NCBI GenBank assembly: GCA_910580205.1
Contig: CAJTVP010000003.1
Span: forward strand, 1 to 64,000
DNA: 64,000 bases
Origin: an uncultured Eggerthellaceae bacterium
GTDB taxonomy: Bacteria; Actinomycetota; Coriobacteriia; Coriobacteriales; Eggerthellaceae
Direction of reading: 5' to 3'
Shown: piece after piece, positions 8,213 to 16,632 of the stretch
Layout of the letters: every line of letters starts with the position of its first letter
How positions within the stretch are numbered: the stretch's first letter is position 1
Notes under the pieces: generated by a model
Told to the model about the DNA's origin: nothing
Database searches by the model: none
What the model saw: only the letters and a program-made list of their open reading frames with translations
Position numbers and translations under genes: made by a program

Positions 8213-10210
8213 TCAGCCCTCCTTCCCCGGACCGCTCACAGGCCCGCTTCCGTCCGCGCCGGCCGCGAAGGCCTGCCGCGCCTCGGCGTCATCGGGGGAC
8301 GCCTCCCAAATGCCGCCGAACTGCGCATCGATGTTCTCGCATGAAGAGGCCGCGGGAGAGGCGCCGGGCGGCATGTCCGTCCTCACCGCGCCCACCGCCA
8401 CATCGATGGCCCCCATCACATCATCAAGGGCGGAACCGGGCGCCACCATGGGGTAGACGTTCTGCTCCCGGGAGATGGCCACGTCCAGCAGATAGGGACC
8501 GTCGGATGAGAGCATCTCCTGGATGGCGTCGGCCACATCCGCGGGCGCCTCCACCCTTCGACCCTGCCAGCCGTAGGCGTCGGCCAGCTTCACGAAATCC
8601 GGATTCGGCTCCAAGAGCGTCTGGGAATACCGCTCGTCATAGAAGAGCTTCTGCCACTGATGCACCATGCCGAGCGCCCGGTTGTCCAGGATGAGCACCT
8701 TCACGGGCACCCCGTTGATGGCGGCGGTGGCCATCTCCTGAGAGTTCATCTGGAACGAGCCGTCCCCCGCGATGCAGACGACATCCATCTCCGGGTTCGC
8801 GATGGCCGCCCCGATGGAGGCGGGGAACCCGAAGCCCATGGTGCCCAAGCCTCCGCTGGACAGGAACGTCCGAGGGCGTTCGCGATCGACGAACTGATGG
8901 GCCCACATCTGATGTTGCCCCACCTCCGTGACCACGATGGAGCGCTCCGGATCAAGCTGCCGGGAGAGCTCCTGCATCACCCGTTCGGGCACGATCTGGG
9001 CCTCATCATCCCCCACGTTGGCGTGATAGATGGGATACCGCTCCCGCCAACGGGCGATCTTCTCCAGCCACGGAGCGGTCTGAGGGCGCGCGCCATCCTT
9101 CTCAAGCTGGGCCACCATGGCGGTGACGACGCCTTTCAGATCCCCCACGATCGGCACGTTCGCTTCGCGGATCTTCCCGATCTCCGCAGGGTCTATGTCG
9201 ATGTGGATGATCTTCGCCGTGGGCGCGAACTTGTCAGGGCGCCCGGTCACGCGATCGGAGAAGCGGGCGCCAGCGGCGATGATGAGATCGGCCTCGGTCA
9301 TGGCCAGATTGGAATACTTCGCGCCGTGCATCCCGACGGGACCCAGGAGATACGGATCGGAGACGGGATAGGCCCCTTTGCCCATGAGCGTGGTGACGAC
9401 GGGGATCTCCATGAGATGCGCGAGCGCGCGCACTTCCGCTGACGCATCCGAGATGGCGCATCCGCCGCCCACGTAGAGCACCGGGCGGCTCGCCTCTTCG
9501 ATGAGCTTGCATGCGGCCCGGATCTGCTTGGCGTTGCCGCGGTACGTGGGCTTGTAGGAGGGGATGTTCACCTCATCCGGATATTCGAAGACCATCTCCG
9601 CGCCCGCCAGATCAGAAGGGATGTCGATGAGCACCGGACCAGGACGGCCGGTCTGGGCGATATGGAACGCCTCACGGAAGGTCTTCGTGAGCTCGTCGGT
9701 GGATTGGAGCAGGTAGGAGTGCTTCACCACCGGCATGGTGATGCCCACGATGTCCGACTCCTGGAACGAGTCCGTCCCGATGACCGCTCGGGGGACCTGG
9801 CCCGTGATGATGACGAGCGGCACGGAATCCATGTAAGCCGTGGCGATGCCCGTCACCGTGTTGGTGGCGCCAGGCCCGCTGGTCACGATGGCGACGCCAG
9901 GGCGGCCCGTGGAGCGCGCATAGCCATCGGCCATGTGCACCGCGCCCTGCTCATGGCGCGCCAGGATGTGAGTGATCTGATCGGAATCGTAGAGCGCGTC
10001 GTACATCTTGATGGCCTGGCCGCCCGGGTATCCGAAGACCACGTCCACGCCCTCCGCTTCCAGAGAGGCGATCACCGCTTGCGCGCCGAGCATGGTCTGG
10101 CCTTGCTTCGCCGTGCCAGAACCCTTCCCCCGCACCGCGCCCACCGAAGACGCCGAGCGCCTGGCTGGAGCTTTTGCTGTCTGCTCCAAGCTCACGATCT
10201 CATCGCTCAT
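8213..10210 (-). CDS. ilvB: acetolactate synthase catalytic (large) subunit with long tails
   Basis: This 665-residue ThDP- and FAD-dependent enzyme condenses two pyruvates, or pyruvate and 2-oxobutyrate. The catalytic glutamate lies in LARHEQGAVHMADGYARS, and the ThDP motif runs from GDGSFQMNSQEMATAA to LDNRALGMVHQWQ. The family is usually 560-600 residues. Here there is an extra N-terminal segment of about 40 residues, rich in Ala, Ser and basic residues. After the normal end at VAPGSALDDV there is a C-terminal tail of about 60 residues, rich in Gly, Pro, Ala and Asp. The tails are probably disordered. The start overlaps the ilvD stop by 4 nt. Confidence 0.95.
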   Translation of the reverse strand: MSDEIVSLEQTAKAPARRSASSVGAVRGKGSGTAKQGQTMLGAQAVIASLEAEGVDVVFGYPGGQAIKMYDALYDSDQITHILARHEQGAVHMADGYARSTGRPGVAIVTSGPGATNTVTGIATAYMDSVPLVIITGQVPRAVIGTDSFQESDIVGITMPVVKHSYLLQSTDELTKTFREAFHIAQTGRPGPVLIDIPSDLAGAEMVFEYPDEVNIPSYKPTYRGNAKQIRAACKLIEEASRPVLYVGGGCAISDASAEVRALAHLMEIPVVTTLMGKGAYPVSDPYLLGPVGMHGAKYSNLAMTEADLIIAAGARFSDRVTGRPDKFAPTAKIIHIDIDPAEIGKIREANVPIVGDLKGVVTAMVAQLEKDGARPQTAPWLEKIARWRERYPIYHANVGDDEAQIVPERVMQELSRQLDPERSIVVTEVGQHQMWAHQFVDRERPRTFLSSGGLGTMGFGFPASIGAAIANPEMDVVCIAGDGSFQMNSQEMATAAINGVPVKVLILDNRALGMVHQWQKLFYDERYSQTLLEPNPDFVKLADAYGWQGRRVEAPADVADAIQEMLSSDGPYLLDVAISREQNVYPMVAPGSALDDVMGAIDVAVGAVRTDMPPGASPAASSCENIDAQFGGIWEASPDDAEARQAFAAGADGSGPVSGPGKEG

Positions 10211-11877
10211 GCCACATACGCCCCCTCGTCCGCTGATGTGACCATCCGCTCGTATTTCCCCAGAACGCCGCCATCATGCTTGGGCGCGGGCATCTCGAAC
10301 GCGCGAGCGCGCTTTTCAAGCTCTGCCTCAGAGACGTTCAACGTGAGCGCCCCGCCTTCGATGTCCACGGTGATCTGATCGCCTTCGTGGATGAGGGCGA
10401 TGGGGCCGCCCGCTGCCGCCTCCGGGCTCACATGGCCCACCGCGGGGCCTTTCGTGGCGCCGGAGAAGCGCCCGTCGGTGATGAGCGCCACGCTGGAAGA
10501 GAGCCCCATCCCCACGATCGAAGCGGTCGGCGTCAGCATCTCCCTCATGCCAGGGCCGCCTTTCGGCCCCTCGTAGCGGATGACCACCACATCCCCCGGC
10601 CGGATCTTCTCGCCATTGATGGCCTCGCACGCCTCCTCTTCGCTGTTGAAGACGCGGGCCGGACCGGTGTGGGTGAGCATGCTCGGATCCACCGCGGATT
10701 TCTTCACGATGGCCCCATCGGGGGCCAGATTGCCATGGAGCACTTTGAGCGCTCCTTCTGCGGAGAAGGGATCATCATGGGCGCGGCAGATCACGCCGTC
10801 CGCCGCCTGCGTGAGCTTCAGGTACTCCGGCATCGGGCCCATGCAGGTGAGCGCGTCCAGATCCAGAAGCCCCAGCTCCGCCAGCTCATGCATGACCACG
10901 GGCACGCCGCCCACCTCATGCAGGTCGGTGAGCGGGCGCGGGCCGGAGGGTTGCAGCTTCAGCAGATGCGGCGTCCTGCGGCTGGCCGCCTCCCAGTCAT
11001 CCATGGTGATGGGGCACCCCGCTGCCCGCGAGATGGCAGTCAGATGCAGCACGGTGTTGGTGGACCCCCCGAAAGCCATGTCGCATTCCATGGCGTTGTG
11101 GATGGCGGATGCGCCCACGATGTCCTTCATGCGCGTTCCCGCGCGCACCAGCTCCATGATCTTCATGCCCGCGTGCTTCGCCAGCCGCAGGCGCTCGGAA
11201 TACACGGCGGGGATGGTGCCGTTTCCGGGAAGCGCGATGCCCAGGGCTTCGCAGAGGCAGTTCATGGAGTTCGCCGTGAACAATCCCGAACAGCTGCCGC
11301 AGGTGGGGCACGCCGTGTCCTCGTAGTAGGAAAGCTCCTCTTCGGTCATGGCGCCCTGCCGCACCGCCGCAGCCCCATCGAAGAGCGTGTTCAGATCCGT
11401 GGTGGGCCCGCAGCCGCCCTTCTGCTTGCCCGCCAGCATGGGGCCGCCGGAGACGAAGACCGTCGGCGCGTTCACGCGCAGAGCTCCGATGATCATGCCC
11501 GGCACCACTTTGTCGCAATTGGGGATGCAGACCACGCCGTCGAACGCGTGCCCCTGCATGGCGATCTCCAGCGAATCGGCGATCACCTCTCGGGACACCA
11601 GGGAATAGTGCATCCCGTCATGGTTCATGGCGATCCCGTCGCACACGCCGATGGTGGAGATCTCGAACGGCACGCCGCCAGCCATGTAGATGCCGGCTTT
11701 CACCGCTTCCGCGATCTTGTCCAGATTGGTGTGCCCTGGGATGATGTCGTTGCGTGAATTGAAAACGGCGATGAACGGCCGCTGCATCTCTTCATCGGTG
11801 ATGCCATCAGCTTTGAGCAAGCTGCGATGCGGCGCCCGGGCGATGCCTTCTTTGATCCGTCCGCTCTTGAGCTGCAC
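10207..11877 (-). CDS. ilvD: dihydroxy-acid dehydratase (GTG start)
   Basis: The 556-residue Fe-S dehydratase makes 2-oxo acids in branched-chain amino-acid synthesis. Cluster cysteines are visible in CIPNCDKVVPGM and CPTCGSCSGLFTANSMNCL, and the FGGSTNTVLHL motif is present. The frame runs open for about 80 codons further upstream, but alignment places the true N-terminus at QLKSGRIKEGIARAPHRS. The GTG at 11877 has AGGGGGG 6 nt before it. The upstream open frame is a non-coding leader that contains a terminator. It is the first gene of the ilv operon. Confidence 0.95.
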   Translation of the reverse strand: MQLKSGRIKEGIARAPHRSLLKADGITDEEMQRPFIAVFNSRNDIIPGHTNLDKIAEAVKAGIYMAGGVPFEISTIGVCDGIAMNHDGMHYSLVSREVIADSLEIAMQGHAFDGVVCIPNCDKVVPGMIIGALRVNAPTVFVSGGPMLAGKQKGGCGPTTDLNTLFDGAAAVRQGAMTEEELSYYEDTACPTCGSCSGLFTANSMNCLCEALGIALPGNGTIPAVYSERLRLAKHAGMKIMELVRAGTRMKDIVGASAIHNAMECDMAFGGSTNTVLHLTAISRAAGCPITMDDWEAASRRTPHLLKLQPSGPRPLTDLHEVGGVPVVMHELAELGLLDLDALTCMGPMPEYLKLTQAADGVICRAHDDPFSAEGALKVLHGNLAPDGAIVKKSAVDPSMLTHTGPARVFNSEEEACEAINGEKIRPGDVVVIRYEGPKGGPGMREMLTPTASIVGMGLSSSVALITDGRFSGATKGPAVGHVSPEAAAGGPIALIHEGDQITVDIEGGALTLNVSEAELEKRARAFEMPAPKHDGGVLGKYERMVTSADEGAYVA

Positions 11878-12170
11878 CTTGAGCCCCCCTTCATGAAAAA
11901 ACCCGATGCCTCCATCCAGCCAGGCATCGGGACTCATTCCCACGAATGCGAAGGGGCTTCCTTCGCACAGCGACGGTAACGGTGTCTCCGGCCCGACCAG
12001 ACTGCTGCACATCCCCGGCGGTAAGCCTGCCAAGACATGCCCGTCCACGGTCGAACTGCTCAAAGGAGCGCGGTCAAACGCTGCAACTGCCTGCTTCCAG
12101 TCCCGCAGGCTTGCTCGCAAGCTGCACCGCCTGAACGCTCCTTCTCAACGCATCTCGCGTATGAACTTGG
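11878..12170 (-). promoter_or_regulatory. about 290-nt structured leader of the ilv operon (attenuator, class unresolved)
   Basis: This stretch, with no gene, lies between the inferred start of transcription and the ilvD GTG. On the minus strand AAGGAGCG (12136-12143) can pair with CGCTCCTT (12063-12070) to close a roughly 80-nt domain. A second hairpin has arms TGCGAAGG and CCTTCGCA (11947-11967). An intrinsic terminator follows just before the ribosome site. This is the layout of transcription attenuation. I could not find a clean T-box consensus (AGGGTGGNACCGCG). A possible leader peptide starting with GTG after AAGGAG is not rich in Ile, Leu or Val codons. The sensing mechanism is therefore open. 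Confidence 0.6.
11896..11931 (-). terminator. intrinsic terminator in the ilv leader
   Basis: Arms CCCGATGCC and GGCATCGGG (11902-11910 and 11923-11931) form a perfect 9-bp stem with a 12-nt loop. Six U follow on the transcript (11896-11901). It lies about 20 nt before the ilvD start and downstream of its promoter, so it must be bypassed for the operon to be expressed. Confidence 0.88.
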
Positions 12171-12175
12171 ATGGG

Positions 12176-12203
12176 AGCATACCACGGATCGGCTCAGATG
12201 CAA
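12176..12203 (-). promoter_or_regulatory. ilv operon promoter
   Basis: -35 TTGCAT (12198-12203) and -10 TATGCT (12176-12181) are spaced by 16 nt on the minus strand. The -35 overlaps the last codons of the purine nucleoside phosphorylase gene. Transcription should start near 12168-12170, leaving a leader of about 290 nt before ilvD. Confidence 0.6.
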
Positions 12204-13027
12204 CCGACTATTCTGGTCATGAGGCGGCAGAGATCCGCCTCCGCCCGCGCCGCCACTTCGAAGACCTCTTGATCGGAAGGGTCCGCATCTCCCACGCCGC
12301 ACGCCATGTTGGAGAGCAGGGATATCCCCATGACGCGCATCCCCACATAGCGCGCCGCGATCACCTCTTCCACGACGGACATGGCGACGCTGTCCGCGCC
12401 CCACCGGGAGAACGCCTCTATCTCCGCAGGCGTTTCGAAGCTGGGGCCCAAGAGGCCCAGATACACCCCTTCATGCAGCGTCACGCCCTCATCCCGCGCG
12501 CACTCAAGGGCCACCTTCCTGAGATGCGGGTCGTAGGCGTCCTTCATGGAGAAGAACCGCGGCGCCAGCGTCTCATTCCCCAAACCCGCCACCGGATTGC
12601 GGCCCGTGAAGTTGATGTGATCGCGCATGAGGCAGAACTCCCCTGGCTGATAGCTGGGGTTGATGGCGCCCGCCGCGTTCGTGACGATGAGGGTGCGGAC
12701 GCCCACGCGCTCCATGAGCCATACGGGGAACGCCACCTCCTGCGCGCTGTTCCCCTCATAGCCATGGAGCCGCCCTTGCATGGTTATGACGCGCGCGCCT
12801 CCCAAGCTCCCGATGACGAACCTGCCCACATGCCCCGTGGCGGTGGAGGTCTTCATGTGCGGCACCTCAGCGAAGGGGACCGTGACCGCCGGGGATATCT
12901 CCTCAGCCAAAGGGCCCAGGCCGGAACCCAAGATGAGGCCGATCGTCGGCGCTTTTCCCTCCAGCGCCACCTCAAGCGCTGCCGCCGCTTCATCCAACGA
13001 GGAGATCAGCTCTCGCTCATCCATCAT
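12194..13027 (-). CDS. purine nucleoside phosphorylase (trimeric type I)
   Basis: The 277-residue protein belongs to the inosine/guanosine phosphorylase family. It has the phosphate-binding LILGSGLGPLAEEI, MQGRLHGYEG, TNAAGAINPSYQPGEF and the base-binding GPSFETPAEI. It splits purine nucleosides with phosphate in the salvage pathway. I place the start at the ATG at 13027. It overlaps the prmC stop by 4 nt (ATGA) and has AGGAG 7 nt upstream, though a second ATG follows immediately. It is the third gene of prfA-prmC-PNP. Gene names for this enzyme vary (punA, deoD, pnp). Confidence 0.93.
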   Translation of the reverse strand: MMDERELISSLDEAAAALEVALEGKAPTIGLILGSGLGPLAEEISPAVTVPFAEVPHMKTSTATGHVGRFVIGSLGGARVITMQGRLHGYEGNSAQEVAFPVWLMERVGVRTLIVTNAAGAINPSYQPGEFCLMRDHINFTGRNPVAGLGNETLAPRFFSMKDAYDPHLRKVALECARDEGVTLHEGVYLGLLGPSFETPAEIEAFSRWGADSVAMSVVEEVIAARYVGMRVMGISLLSNMACGVGDADPSDQEVFEVAARAEADLCRLMTRIVGCI

Positions 13028-13908
13028 GCGCCTTCTCCTTTCCAACCCAGAAGCACGCGGGGCCGTCCCGCCAGATCATCCACCACCCGCACATCCACGT
13101 ATCCCGCCTGCCCCGCCAGCCGAGCCGCTTCTTCCAGGGAATCCTCGAACAGCTCCACGGCGAACAGGCCATCCCGCATGAGCAAGGGCCATGCGCTCGT
13201 GAGCAGCCGCCGGAAGACGTCCAAGCCATCCTCCCCCGCCTCAAGCGCCAGCGCCGGTTCGAAATCCTTGACCTCGGAAGGAAGCCCCTCCATGACAGAG
13301 GAGGGCACGTAGGGCGGGTTGGAGACGACGGCATCGAAGCGCCCACGCAGATCTTCCGGGATGCTCGCGCAAAGATCGCTCTTAAGCACGCGCACGCGCT
13401 CCTCCACACCGTGCGCAATCGCGTTCTCACGGGTGGTATCAAGCGCATCTGAAGAGATGTCCGCGGCGAGCACCTGGCACGTGGGAAGCTCCGTCGCCAA
13501 CGCGCAGGCGATGCACCCGCTCCCGCACCCGATGTCCGCCACCAGCGGATCGCGCGCATCGCGCAAGCGCTCGATGACCTCCCCTGCCAGCGTTTCGGTC
13601 TCAGGGCGCGGGATCAGGACGCCTGGATGCACGATCACATCCAGATGGCGGAACGGCGCATACCCGGTGATGTATTGGAGCGGTTCACCCTTCCCGCGGC
13701 GGCTCACCGCGTCGTGCAGGATGGCGCGCTCATCTCGGGAGAGCGGACGATCGAAAAGCGTGTAGAGCTCCAGATGGGAAAGGCCTGTGGCGAAAGACAA
13801 GAGCATGCGGGATGAGCGGAGCGGATGGGCATCCCCTTTGCCTTCAAGGTAGCCCTGCGTCCAGTCAAGCGCTTCCTTGACGATCCATTCACGGGCAGGT
13901 TGGCTCAC
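13024..13908 (-). CDS. prmC: peptide chain release factor N5-glutamine methyltransferase
   Basis: The 294-residue protein has an N-terminal helical domain with EPLQYITGYAPFRHLDVIVH. The Rossmann SAM site VADIGCGSGCIACALA follows, and then the catalytic VVSNPPYVPSSV (NPPY). It methylates the glutamine of the GGQ motif in RF1 and RF2. It overlaps prfA, which encodes its substrate RF1, by 4 nt. This is the common prfA-prmC pairing. Confidence 0.96.
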   Translation of the reverse strand: MSQPAREWIVKEALDWTQGYLEGKGDAHPLRSSRMLLSFATGLSHLELYTLFDRPLSRDERAILHDAVSRRGKGEPLQYITGYAPFRHLDVIVHPGVLIPRPETETLAGEVIERLRDARDPLVADIGCGSGCIACALATELPTCQVLAADISSDALDTTRENAIAHGVEERVRVLKSDLCASIPEDLRGRFDAVVSNPPYVPSSVMEGLPSEVKDFEPALALEAGEDGLDVFRRLLTSAWPLLMRDGLFAVELFEDSLEEAARLAGQAGYVDVRVVDDLAGRPRVLLGWKGEGA

Positions 13909-14978
13909 ACCGCCGCCTCAAGCTTCTGCGCGCGATCAGCGGCCTGGAGCGCGGTGACCACGTCGATCAGCTTGTCGCCCAAAAGGACATCGCTGTAGCT
14001 TGAGTTGAATCCGATCCGGTGGTCAGTCACGCGGTCCTGCGGGCCGTTGTAGGTGCGGATCTTCTCGGCGCGGTCCCCCGTGCCGATCTGCGCCAAGCGC
14101 TCGGCTCCCTCTGCGGCCTGCTGCTCCGCGAGCATCTTCTCGTAGAGGCGCGCCCGCAGCACGCTCATGGCCGCGATCTTGTTCTGAAGCTGTGATTTCT
14201 GGTCCTGGGATTGCACCACGAGCCCCGTGGGCAGATGCGTGATGCGCACCGCGGAATCCGTCGTGTTCACGCACTGGCCGCCCGGACCCCCCGCGCGGAA
14301 CACATCGATGCGCAGGTCGTTCTCGTTGATCTCCACTTCCACCTCATCGGCTTCGGGAAGCACGGCCACGGTGGCCGTAGAGGTGTGGATGCGCCCTTGG
14401 CTCTCCGTCTTCGGGACGCGCTGGACGCGGTGGACGCCGCTTTCGAACTTCATCATGGAATAGACGTGGTCGCCCTTGACCTTGAACTGGATCTCCTTGT
14501 AACCGCCCGCCTCTGAGGGGGACACGTCCAGCGTCTCGGTCTTCCACCCTTGGGAAGAGGCGAATCGCTCGTACATCTTGTACAGGTCCCCCGCGAAGAT
14601 GGCAGCCTCATCGCCACCCGCAGCCGCGCGGATCTCGACGATGATGTTCTTCTCATCAGCCGGATCAGCTGGGATGAGCATGAACTTGATATCCTCTTCC
14701 AGCTGCGGCAGGCGCGCTTCGATCCCGCTGATCTCCTCCTGGGCGAACTCCTTCATATCCGCATCCGAGAGCATCTCCTTGGCGGCATCCAGATCATCCA
14801 AAGCGGACAGGTACTCCGTCGCCTTCTTGGCAAGCGGGCCTTGATCGGCGTATTCTTTGGCGAGCCGGTTGTATTCCTTCTGATCGCTCAAGATCTCCGG
14901 ATCGCCCATCTTCATCTGGAGCTCTTGGTACGACTCAAGGAATGAGCCCAGCTTCTCTCTCATGTTGGTGTCAGCCAT
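13905..14978 (-). CDS. prfA: peptide chain release factor 1
   Basis: The 357-residue protein contains the GGQ motif (GGPGGQCVNTTDSAVRITH), which triggers peptidyl-tRNA hydrolysis, and RVPKTESQGRIHTSTATVA. The latter marks RF1 rather than RF2. It terminates at UAA and UAG. The roughly 114 nt upstream (14979-15092) contains a TAGAAT element that could be a -10, without a good -35. The gene starts the prfA-prmC-PNP operon. Confidence 0.97.
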   Translation of the reverse strand: MADTNMREKLGSFLESYQELQMKMGDPEILSDQKEYNRLAKEYADQGPLAKKATEYLSALDDLDAAKEMLSDADMKEFAQEEISGIEARLPQLEEDIKFMLIPADPADEKNIIVEIRAAAGGDEAAIFAGDLYKMYERFASSQGWKTETLDVSPSEAGGYKEIQFKVKGDHVYSMMKFESGVHRVQRVPKTESQGRIHTSTATVAVLPEADEVEVEINENDLRIDVFRAGGPGGQCVNTTDSAVRITHLPTGLVVQSQDQKSQLQNKIAAMSVLRARLYEKMLAEQQAAEGAERLAQIGTGDRAEKIRTYNGPQDRVTDHRIGFNSSYSDVLLGDKLIDVVTALQAADRAQKLEAAV

Positions 14979-15092
14979 GGGGTCCTCTGCAAGAACGTGG
15001 GTTTCTCAACCGTCAGATTCTACCAGAGCGCCCCCGTGGAGAGAACGAGGTTCAGCCCAGCGAAGCCATGGCGCCCTCAGGAACGGCCAGCG

Positions 15093-16043
15093 CTACTTCG
15101 CGCCATCCTCCAGCTGCAAGAGGTAATCCGCCGCCGCGTCAGCCGCGTTCGCGCCGTCGCCCACGCCCGTGGACACCTGGCGGAGCGCCTTCGCGCGCAC
15201 ATCCCCCGCTGCGAACACGCCCGGAACGGAGGTGCGGCCCAGCTCGTCGGTCACGATGTGCCCGGACTGGTCCAGCTCCAGCTTCCCATCCAAGAACTCC
15301 GTGTTCGGCGTGGTGCCCACGGCGACGAACAGGGCGGAGAGCGAAAGCTCCCTCTGCTCGCGGCTCACGCGGTCGATCACGCGCACGCCAGAGACGGCAC
15401 CGTCTTCTTCCAGGATCTCCTCCACCACCGTGTTCCACACGATCTGCACGTTCGGAAGGCTCTTCAGCTTCTCATGGTAGATGGCCGTGGCGCGCAGCTC
15501 ATCCCGGCGCACGAACATGAACACCTTCGGGCAGATGCGCGAAAGATAGATGGCATCAGCGGCAGCGGTGTCTCCCCCGCCCACGATGCCGACCACCTTC
15601 TCCTTGAAGAAGTTGCCATCGCAGGTGGCGCAGTAGGACACGCCCGAGCCTTTGAGCTCATCTTCATGGGCGATCCCCAGCTTCGCCGGGCGCGCTCCCG
15701 TGGCCACGATGATGACGCGAGCGAACAACGCGCCATAAGCCATGGTGAGCATCTTCGGTTCGCAATTGAAGTCAACGCCGGTCACCTCATCGTAGATGGT
15801 CTCAGCGCCGAAATGCTCCGCTTGCCCGTGCATGATCTCAGAGAGCTCATAGCCGCTCGTGGACTGGACGAAGCCGGGGTAGTTCTCCAGATGCTCGGTC
15901 TGAGCCAGCTGACCGCCATAGGAGATGCTCTCGATCATGACGGTGGACAAGCCGGCCCGCGCGCAATACATGGCCGCGGTGAGCCCGGCCGGCCCTGCGC
16001 CGATGATGGCGACATCGTAGGTCTTGTTGGGATCTTTCTCCAT
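15093..16043 (-). CDS. trxB: thioredoxin reductase
   Basis: This 316-residue flavoprotein has the FAD-binding AIIGAGPAGLTAAMYCAR, the redox-active pair in SYCATCDGNFF, the NADPH-binding VGGGDTAAADA and the C-terminal FAAGDVRAKALRQVSTGVGDG. It passes electrons from NADPH to thioredoxin. The frame is open 27 codons further upstream, but AAGGAGG lies 7 nt before the ATG at 16043 and the family starts there. It follows trxA, with a terminator between them, so trxB is probably transcribed partly by read-through or from its own promoter. Confidence 0.96.
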   Translation of the reverse strand: MEKDPNKTYDVAIIGAGPAGLTAAMYCARAGLSTVMIESISYGGQLAQTEHLENYPGFVQSTSGYELSEIMHGQAEHFGAETIYDEVTGVDFNCEPKMLTMAYGALFARVIIVATGARPAKLGIAHEDELKGSGVSYCATCDGNFFKEKVVGIVGGGDTAAADAIYLSRICPKVFMFVRRDELRATAIYHEKLKSLPNVQIVWNTVVEEILEEDGAVSGVRVIDRVSREQRELSLSALFVAVGTTPNTEFLDGKLELDQSGHIVTDELGRTSVPGVFAAGDVRAKALRQVSTGVGDGANAADAAADYLLQLEDGAK

Positions 16044-16086
16044 CCTGCGCCCTCCTTGGCGATGCTTTCGTTCGGACCCTTGGACG

Positions 16087-16119
16087 AAAAAGACCCGCAC
16101 CGTGCGGGCGCAGGTCTTT
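16087..16119 (-). terminator. intrinsic terminator between trxA and trxB
   Basis: On the minus strand AAAGACCTGC (16110-16119) pairs with GCGGGTCTTT (16089-16098, one G-U pair) over an 11-nt loop, and the U-run extends to 16087. It sits about 25 nt after the trxA stop and would limit read-through into trxB. Confidence 0.8.
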
Positions 16120-16145
16120 CCCAAGATCGTGCAGCAGCGCCCTCT

Positions 16146-16454
16146 TTAAGAGAACAGCGCCATGATGTTCTGCTTGGGCACCGCGCCAAGGGATTTGTTC
16201 TTGATGGCGCCCTTGTCGAACACGATCATGGTGGGAACGGAGTTCACGCGATAGGTGGCAGCGAGGTCAGGGCTCTGGTCGATGTCCACTTTGTACACGT
16301 AGGCCTTCCCCGCCATCTCCTGCGCGATCTCATCCAAGATGGGGGCCACGCGCTTGCAGGGGCCGCACCATGTTGCGAAGAAATCCACCAAGACCGGCTT
16401 GTCAGCATCCAGGACCTTGGCTTGGAAATCTTTCGATGTGATGACTTCGCTCAT
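16146..16454 (-). CDS. trxA: thioredoxin
   Basis: The 102-residue protein has the redox motif FFATWCGPCKRVAP and the cis-proline region VNSVPTMIVF. It is a general cytoplasmic disulfide reductant, recycled by the adjacent trxB product. The start at 16454 is supported by AGGGAG 6 nt upstream; the frame is open for 19 more codons but without family support. A TTGACG near 16522-16527 on the minus strand may be part of its promoter, in the space shared with the divergent antiporter gene. Confidence 0.96.
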   Translation of the reverse strand: MSEVITSKDFQAKVLDADKPVLVDFFATWCGPCKRVAPILDEIAQEMAGKAYVYKVDIDQSPDLAATYRVNSVPTMIVFDKGAIKNKSLGAVPKQNIMALFS

Positions 16455-16632
16455 GTCATTCTCCCTTTCATCCGTGCTTGCATTTCCCCTTAGGCCGCCA
16501 TTTTCATACAACGAGGCGCTGCGTCAACCGTGGAGATCCAAGCCGTAACCAGACCGCAAGAATGCCACCGGCTCCTTGAGGCGCATTCGGTACAATCAAT
16601 GGACGAGAAGAACCAGCGAAGAGGAGGCGGAT

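Noticed and set aside
11950..12145. T-box riboswitch call for the ilv leader
   Set aside because: Several ACCG-containing stretches resemble the T-box core, but none matches the consensus closely and Stem I does not fold as a single long arm. I kept it as an unclassified attenuator.
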